The notes under the pieces: generated by a model
The model's input: only the letters and a program-made list of their open reading frames with translations
Told to the model about the DNA's origin: nothing
Databases searched by the model: none
Position numbers and translations under genes: made by a program
In this document: in pieces, positions 23,379 to 27,578 of the stretch
Layout of the letters: every line of letters starts with the position of its first letter
Position numbering within the stretch: position 1 is the stretch's first letter
Source of the DNA: UBA4055 sp036721445
GTDB taxonomy: Bacteria > UBA4055
NCBI GenBank assembly: GCA_036721445.1
Contig: DAIMKZ010000021.1
Location: 1-27,578 of the forward strand
DNA: 27,578 nt
Direction of reading: 5' to 3'

Positions 23379-24004
23379 CCGCATACACCCTGATCCTCCC
23401 CCATTCTCTTGAGCCGCGCAGAGCCGAATTTGAAGGCTATATTGTTAAAGCCATGGAGAATGTCCGCGCTTTCGCAGCAAAATACGGATGGTCTTCCCTT
23501 GTCCATGAAAGTTTCTTTGATAAGGTCATGATCTTCGACGTCAAAAATGATTTTGACAGAACTCTTCTTGAGCTTTGTAAAATGGACCCCGGAATGGTGC
23601 TCCCTGAAAGTTACTGCGGCGCACTGGAGGAAAGAATTCTCATAGCCGTCTCCCCAGAATATTATGCGAAAGTCTATCCTCAGGGGATCGAACCTGACAG
23701 CTATGTTAAACTTCTGACGCATGAAATTTGCCACAGACTTCATGTCCGCATTTTAAACGGCGATGAGGAAGCGATGGGTCCGGTCTGGTTTTTTGAAGGA
23801 TTCGCGATATTTGCGGCAGATCAGTTCACGCAGTCAAAATTGAAATTGACCGAAGATGAGATATGGAGCATAGTCGAAAATTCTGAGCGCGGAAGCTACG
23901 AAAAGTATTCGAATGTTTTCAAATATTTCGTGAACCGGATACCCCTAATAGAGCTCGTAGCAAACGCTAAAAGGGAAGATATTAATGACTGGCTGAAAAG
24001 ATAA
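23375..24004 (+). CDS. Putative zinc metalloprotease of the gluzincin type (HExxH)
   Basis: This 209-residue protein has the zinc motif H116-E117-I-C-H120 in KLLTHEICHRLH and a likely third ligand, E141, in VWFFEGFAIFAAD, 21 residues on. HExxH followed by a Glu in a (F/N)EGxA context is the layout of peptidase-MA-like gluzincins. The N-terminal part (about 1-100) is mixed alpha/beta without a signal peptide, so it may be cytoplasmic or act at the membrane with its partner. The gene overlaps that of the small membrane protein, implying coupling. Substrate is unknown. No terminator is visible in the 30 bases before the convergent gene. Confidence 0.75.
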   Translation: MTAYTLILPHSLEPRRAEFEGYIVKAMENVRAFAAKYGWSSLVHESFFDKVMIFDVKNDFDRTLLELCKMDPGMVLPESYCGALEERILIAVSPEYYAKVYPQGIEPDSYVKLLTHEICHRLHVRILNGDEEAMGPVWFFEGFAIFAADQFTQSKLKLTEDEIWSIVENSERGSYEKYSNVFKYFVNRIPLIELVANAKREDINDWLKR

Positions 24005-24034
24005 AAGAATTACTATTCTGCCAAACTGTAAGTG

Positions 24035-25165
24035 TTAAGGCTTAATGTATCTTTTGTGAGAGAATACACCGAAGGCGGGAATTTTCTGCACTGTAATTGG
24101 GATATCTAATTTTAAGGCTGTATCAGTAATTATTTCCGTCATAACGGATTCCATTACTTGAGGCACACAAAGTACACCTCTTACTCTTGCAGGGCTCACT
24201 GTGTCTTTCGTTTCTCCGGTAAGGCATCTGAGGTATGAGATCGTAACTCCCGAGGCTCCCTCTTCAGTTACGGCTTTGAGTATAGGATCGGAACTGTCAC
24301 CTGGACAGATGAATGATATTTCGGAGAAAACTGGGGTTGAAGATAAATTACTTTCCAATCGGTACGCTTCTCCTTCGAACCTCTTTCTCCATGATGTGCC
24401 TTTCTTCAAATCATCAAGTGCAGCTATGATCTGTTCCATGCTTGCTGCTTTCACCTGTCTTCCTATTCTTATCATCGGATCAAGAACACCGCCGTAAACA
24501 GGAGTTCTGTATATGAACCCTCCACCCGGTCTGTCAATATGTCCTTCGTCTATCAGAAGTCTTTCGAGTATTGGGGCGTCGTGTGAGGCTACGACGAGGC
24601 CGATTAACTCCTTTTCGGGCGGTATCGTTATACGTATCAGTCCGAGCCTGTCTCGAATACTTGTTCCCATACCTATTGTTAGAACGGGTACTCCCGCTCC
24701 GAGTTTTAGCGAAAGCGCCGCAAGTTTTTCCCCATCCCCTTTTTTTGACAGTATTGCATTAATAAAGGAAAGATCTTTTAAAATAGTAACATCTTCACCT
24801 TCAGGTGCTGTCAAATTTGGGAGCTCGTTCGTACTGACCTCTTTGATATCCTGAGCATAAACAGATCCTCTTCCCGGTGTCTTAAGCTCCGCCGATTTAA
24901 TTATCAGATTCAGAATAGACTGTCTGTTTTCTTTTGGCACGCTTACGCTGAGTACCTCGGCAGGCGAATCGTTGATCTCTATTTTTTTCCCAGGAAAAGA
25001 GAATATTCTGGGCAGTATTCTCTGCCTGGCACACCTCGCGCTTTCGACGAAAATACTTTCAACACCGGAAGAAAAAAGCTTTTCGGTTACAAGTCCGCTT
25101 AGTTTCGAGTGGATCACACAGGTAATGCGCGAACTCTCGAATTCCCGGAGCTGATTTTTATCCAT
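24035..25165 (-). CDS. Protein of three tandem PII-like domains, partner of the DUF1538 membrane protein
   Basis: This 376-residue soluble protein resolves into three PII-like ferredoxin-fold repeats: about 12-110, 132-228 and 279-374. Each shows strand, helix with Gly, strand, then a strand-helix pair (AEVLSVSVPKENRQSILNLI; LIGLVVASHDAPILERLL; VRGVLCVPQVMESVMTEIIT). Repeats 1 and 2 end in the glycine-rich turn of PII (TPGRGSVY at 96-103, RPGGGFIY at 212-219). Repeat 3 has only PAFGVFS. PII proteins are normally homotrimers that bind nucleotides between subunits and control transporters. Here one chain may supply all three. It starts two bases after the DUF1538 gene with a GGGGAGG SD. The PII-like call is mine from pattern; the ligand is unknown. 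Confidence 0.78.
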   Translation of the reverse strand: MDKNQLREFESSRITCVIHSKLSGLVTEKLFSSGVESIFVESARCARQRILPRIFSFPGKKIEINDSPAEVLSVSVPKENRQSILNLIIKSAELKTPGRGSVYAQDIKEVSTNELPNLTAPEGEDVTILKDLSFINAILSKKGDGEKLAALSLKLGAGVPVLTIGMGTSIRDRLGLIRITIPPEKELIGLVVASHDAPILERLLIDEGHIDRPGGGFIYRTPVYGGVLDPMIRIGRQVKAASMEQIIAALDDLKKGTSWRKRFEGEAYRLESNLSSTPVFSEISFICPGDSSDPILKAVTEEGASGVTISYLRCLTGETKDTVSPARVRGVLCVPQVMESVMTEIITDTALKLDIPITVQKIPAFGVFSHKRYIKP

Positions 25166-25167
25166 TT

Positions 25168-27213
25168 CTAAACCTCCCCGGATATCTTCATAATACTTCT
25201 GCGCTGATGCGATTTGACTGAAAGTCCGTAAAGAAGTACAGTTATTATCGGGTACACCGAAGCCATCGCCAGAATACCGAAACCGTCGGCTATGTGAAGT
25301 TCACCTCCGATACTGAGTCCCATTGCAAGAACAAGCGGAACTGTAACACTTCCTGTCGTGACCCCTCCGCAATCCCAGGCTATGCCGGAGAAATCCTCGT
25401 CGCTCCAGTATGTAAGGGCAAGAACCAACAGGTAAGGAGGAAGTATCATCCACAGAGTTGGTAAGTCGTACATCAGCCATATAACTCCAACGACCAGTCC
25501 TGCTCCAACGCCAACAGAAACGGACTGAATCACTCCTTTTTTCCTTACAGCACCGACAGTCAGCTCCTCAACAGTACTGCCGAGGGCGGTCAGTGACGGC
25601 TCAGCCAGCGTTGATCCGTAACCGAGGCCGAAAGCGAAAAGGAGGACTAGAGCTATGCCGAGAAGAGTCAGTTCCGGTCCGAACAAAGGCGGTTTTTTCA
25701 CTATATGCTCGTATCTGCCCTTCTCCTTATCGTAATTCGCTTCAATAAACGGCACATGAACCGGATTTCCTCTACCGTCTTTAAGATAAAAGAATCTGTC
25801 CTGATCTCCATCTATTGAAAAAACCGTAATTACCTGCTTCTCATCGAACGGCTCGATAAGAACCCTGCCTTCTTCTCTGGCAATACTTTTGAAAACGCGC
25901 GGCAGAGACCTGCCGACCTCATCCCCCAGCGGTGCCAGACCCGTTCTTATCCCGCTTGTAAGAAGTGTCATTCCAATAAGTGCGAAGATAATTCCTAATA
26001 CAACTTCATCGAAATACTTCGGCCTTACCCTTAGAAAAAGAAGGAGAACTATGAGAAGGAGAAGCGTCAAAGGAAGGACGGCAAAAAAAGCTATCTTCGA
26101 TTCCGATTTGAAAATATTCTTCATTCCGGACAGCCCCGATTTTCCGCTTCTGCCGTTGCGGATATAATCTGCAGGTGCAATATCCCTTTCAACAGGAGAG
26201 GCTTTGTTTATCAGCCATTCATTAAGAGTCATGCTTCCTATGAGTTTTTCTTTTTGTTGTGGTTCTGACAAAGTAAGAAGAGATCTTCTGTACTCATTTT
26301 CATCTCCGAAGTATGATTCCCTGCCTTTATTTGTACCTCTTGTGTACGCAAGTCTCAAAAGAGCTTCTTCCGTTCCTGCGAGCGAAAGTGCTTTTTCTCT
26401 GTGCGCTGCAGAAAAAAATTCGGTTTCTGTGACTGGATACGGCGTTGTTGAGTTTAATACTATACCGAGTATAAGTACTCCGAGTACAGGAAACGCTGAA
26501 GCGAGCATTACAACACCGAAACCACCCGAAGCGCCTTCCGATTTTCCCATAGCTTTCGATACTCCGATCCCGAGAGCAAGAACGAGAGGTACAGTTACAG
26601 CTCCTGTCGTAACGGCTCCGGAATCCCAGGCCAGGCCAAGTATTTTTACCAGATTTTTGTCGAGTGAACAATAAACTGTAGCAGCCAATAGAACGGGTAT
26701 GATTGTGAAAATGAACGGTTTAATTGAAATACCGTAATAAAAACGGATCATACCGCAGGCGACTGCCACTCCAACTCCGGCGCCGATCGAAACTATCAGC
26801 ATCTGCGGTTCGTTCTCAAGAATGCGGTAGAGAAGTGGAGCGCTCCACGGCACTACCCCTGACCCCGCGAACCTCAAAGATGCAATAGCAGGCTCGGCAA
26901 AAGTCGCTCCTAAGCCCATAAAAAGACCGAATAAAACAATAACTATGATTCCCGTCCTCTGCGGCAGATATAGCCCAACTTTCTCACCCAGAGGCATCAG
27001 ACCCAGAAAAATACCTTCAAGAAAAAAAGCAAGACCAAATATAACAAGGCTTACTCCGAACGCTATTTTCAAAGAGTTTGTCGGCGGAGATCCCAATACT
27101 ATTATCTGAAAACCTGTCAGATACAGAATAATAAATGCGAGAGACTTTATCTGCTCACCTATCCTCAGGACAGCGTAGTTCCAAGCCATTATTAGGGTTG
27201 TTCTCAAAGGCAT
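25168..27213 (-). CDS. Fused, duplicated DUF1538 integral membrane protein, putative transporter
   Basis: This large inner-membrane protein contains two DUF1538 halves in one chain. Numbering from ATG 27252 (694 residues), the halves span about 18-270 and 385-685. They repeat the same motifs: GLMPLGEKVGLYLP (85-97) with GLAPLGDEVGRSLP (438-451), AEP at 119 and 550, and WDSGAVTTGAVTVPLVLALG (209-228) with WDCGGVTTGSVTVPLVLAMG (626-645). A soluble segment (about 275-385) lies between halves, and the second half has an extra loop (about 455-525). Family members often neighbour PII genes, as here, suggesting regulated transport. ATG 27213 fits the promoter and an AGGA SD. ATG 27252 would be nearly leaderless. 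Confidence 0.85.
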   Translation of the reverse strand: MPLRTTLIMAWNYAVLRIGEQIKSLAFIILYLTGFQIIVLGSPPTNSLKIAFGVSLVIFGLAFFLEGIFLGLMPLGEKVGLYLPQRTGIIVIVLFGLFMGLGATFAEPAIASLRFAGSGVVPWSAPLLYRILENEPQMLIVSIGAGVGVAVACGMIRFYYGISIKPFIFTIIPVLLAATVYCSLDKNLVKILGLAWDSGAVTTGAVTVPLVLALGIGVSKAMGKSEGASGGFGVVMLASAFPVLGVLILGIVLNSTTPYPVTETEFFSAAHREKALSLAGTEEALLRLAYTRGTNKGRESYFGDENEYRRSLLTLSEPQQKEKLIGSMTLNEWLINKASPVERDIAPADYIRNGRSGKSGLSGMKNIFKSESKIAFFAVLPLTLLLLIVLLLFLRVRPKYFDEVVLGIIFALIGMTLLTSGIRTGLAPLGDEVGRSLPRVFKSIAREEGRVLIEPFDEKQVITVFSIDGDQDRFFYLKDGRGNPVHVPFIEANYDKEKGRYEHIVKKPPLFGPELTLLGIALVLLFAFGLGYGSTLAEPSLTALGSTVEELTVGAVRKKGVIQSVSVGVGAGLVVGVIWLMYDLPTLWMILPPYLLVLALTYWSDEDFSGIAWDCGGVTTGSVTVPLVLAMGLSIGGELHIADGFGILAMASVYPIITVLLYGLSVKSHQRRSIMKISGEV

Positions 27214-27259
27214 TCGAATCCTGCCGGTATTGAATTTAGCTTTGTTGTACATGTCTCTT

Positions 27260-27288
27260 AATTTACTTCTGATTTAGTGCTAAGTCAA
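27260..27288 (-). promoter_or_regulatory. Candidate promoter for the DUF1538/PII-like operon
   Basis: On the minus strand TTGACT (27283-27288), 17 bases, then TAAATT (27260-27265). The start is expected near 27253, which would leave almost no leader for ATG 27252 but about 40 bases for ATG 27213, so it helps choose the later start. Confidence 0.45.
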
Positions 27289-27350
27289 CACAAAAATATA
27301 TCACTATATTTAACAATTCGCTCATTAAAACAGACATCTCACGACTAGAA

Positions 27351-27578
27351 TCAATACTCAAAACTGCTCCCGCCTATGAATTCCTTTATGATCGAAGTAT
27401 TCGGTATATCCTCATTCCCTAATGGTAAAAAGAAGGATAGAAACTTCAGAAGTCTCATAGCTTCAGAGTATTCTTTTTCGTTCTCTGGAACTTCCTTGAT
27501 CATCGGCTCGGCGTACTGCTTGAGCACGGAGAACTCGTAGAGAAGTGCGGAATTGAACATGATGTCAGCATTCTCCTG
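27351..27578 (-). CDS. Nucleoside kinase (uridine-kinase-like), C-terminal fragment cut by window edge
   Basis: The last 75 residues of a larger protein are visible, and the frame stays open to the window edge (QENADIMFNSALLYEF). The sequence ADIMFNSALLYE, VLKQYAEPMIKEV, RLLKFLSFFLPL and SIIKEFIGGSSFEY is characteristic of the C-terminus of bacterial nucleoside kinases with a TGS-like N-terminus and a uridine-kinase/phosphoribulokinase P-loop domain. The kinase domain itself lies outside. ATG 27558-27560 is internal, not a start. No terminator is apparent in the 98 bases before the next gene. Confidence 0.8.
   Translation of the reverse strand, partial: QENADIMFNSALLYEFSVLKQYAEPMIKEVPENEKEYSEAMRLLKFLSFFLPLGNEDIPNTSIIKEFIGGSSFEY

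Noticed and set aside
26204..26674. 156-codon plus-strand frame inside the DUF1538 gene
   Set aside because: It is an antisense shadow of a strongly conserved membrane protein with Ser/Pro-rich low-complexity translation and no SD.
1..27578. CRISPR arrays, IS elements, tRNA or rRNA genes
   Set aside because: No regularly spaced repeats, terminal inverted repeats with transposase, or cloverleaf or rRNA sequences were seen on reading through the gaps.

Overview
The window reads as ordinary bacterial chromosome. It has about 22 densely packed genes in short operons, Shine-Dalgarno (SD) starts, rho-independent terminators and moderate, slightly AT-rich base composition. No phage, transposon, CRISPR, rRNA or tRNA is visible. 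A tricorn-type cytoplasmic protease, an archaeal-type phosphoglycerate-mutase homologue next to threonine synthase, short lipoproteins and a stand-alone carboxypeptidase-regulatory-like surface domain together suggest an anaerobic member of the FCB group or a related candidate phylum. This placement is inference; no taxonomic marker gene is present.

Layout. 100-1891 (minus): two divergent paralogues of unknown function flank a GNAT acetyltransferase in one operon. 2047-3941 (plus): an Ogg2-type 8-oxoguanine DNA glycosylase overlaps an MFS transporter gene. 4014-6906 (plus): a cytoplasmic parvulin-type prolyl isomerase and RNase R, closed by a strong bidirectional terminator. 6935-9424 (minus): an uncharacterised 414-residue protein followed by a PLP aminotransferase. 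9585-12168 (plus): threonine synthase and an ApgM-family protein that is probably the homoserine kinase. 12170-12400 (minus): a small winged-helix-like protein. 12543-15758: tricorn protease with its own promoter and terminator. 15871-21392 (plus): an envelope and metabolism run of regulatory-like domain protein, PBP4-type carboxypeptidase lipoprotein, iron alcohol dehydrogenase, YciI protein, hypothetical lipoprotein and ankyrin-repeat protein. 21637-23131: a long leader with two mini-ORFs and competing hairpins, then rsgA and a terminator. 23196-24004: a small two-helix membrane protein overlapping a gene for an HExxH putative metalloprotease. 24035-27252 (minus): a duplicated DUF1538 membrane protein and a protein made of three PII-like repeats. 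27351-27578 (minus): the C-terminal end of a uridine-kinase-like nucleoside kinase, cut by the window edge.

The two most interesting items are these. First, the rsgA leader: a consensus-like promoter, two 14-codon ORFs each with a strong SD, a 17-bp long-range helix over the first, and a switch element after the second that can pair either with the end of the mini-ORF or with the rsgA SD. This has the layout of translational attenuation. Second, the DUF1538/PII pair: a fused, duplicated transporter-like protein is coupled to a protein that looks like a whole PII trimer in one chain.
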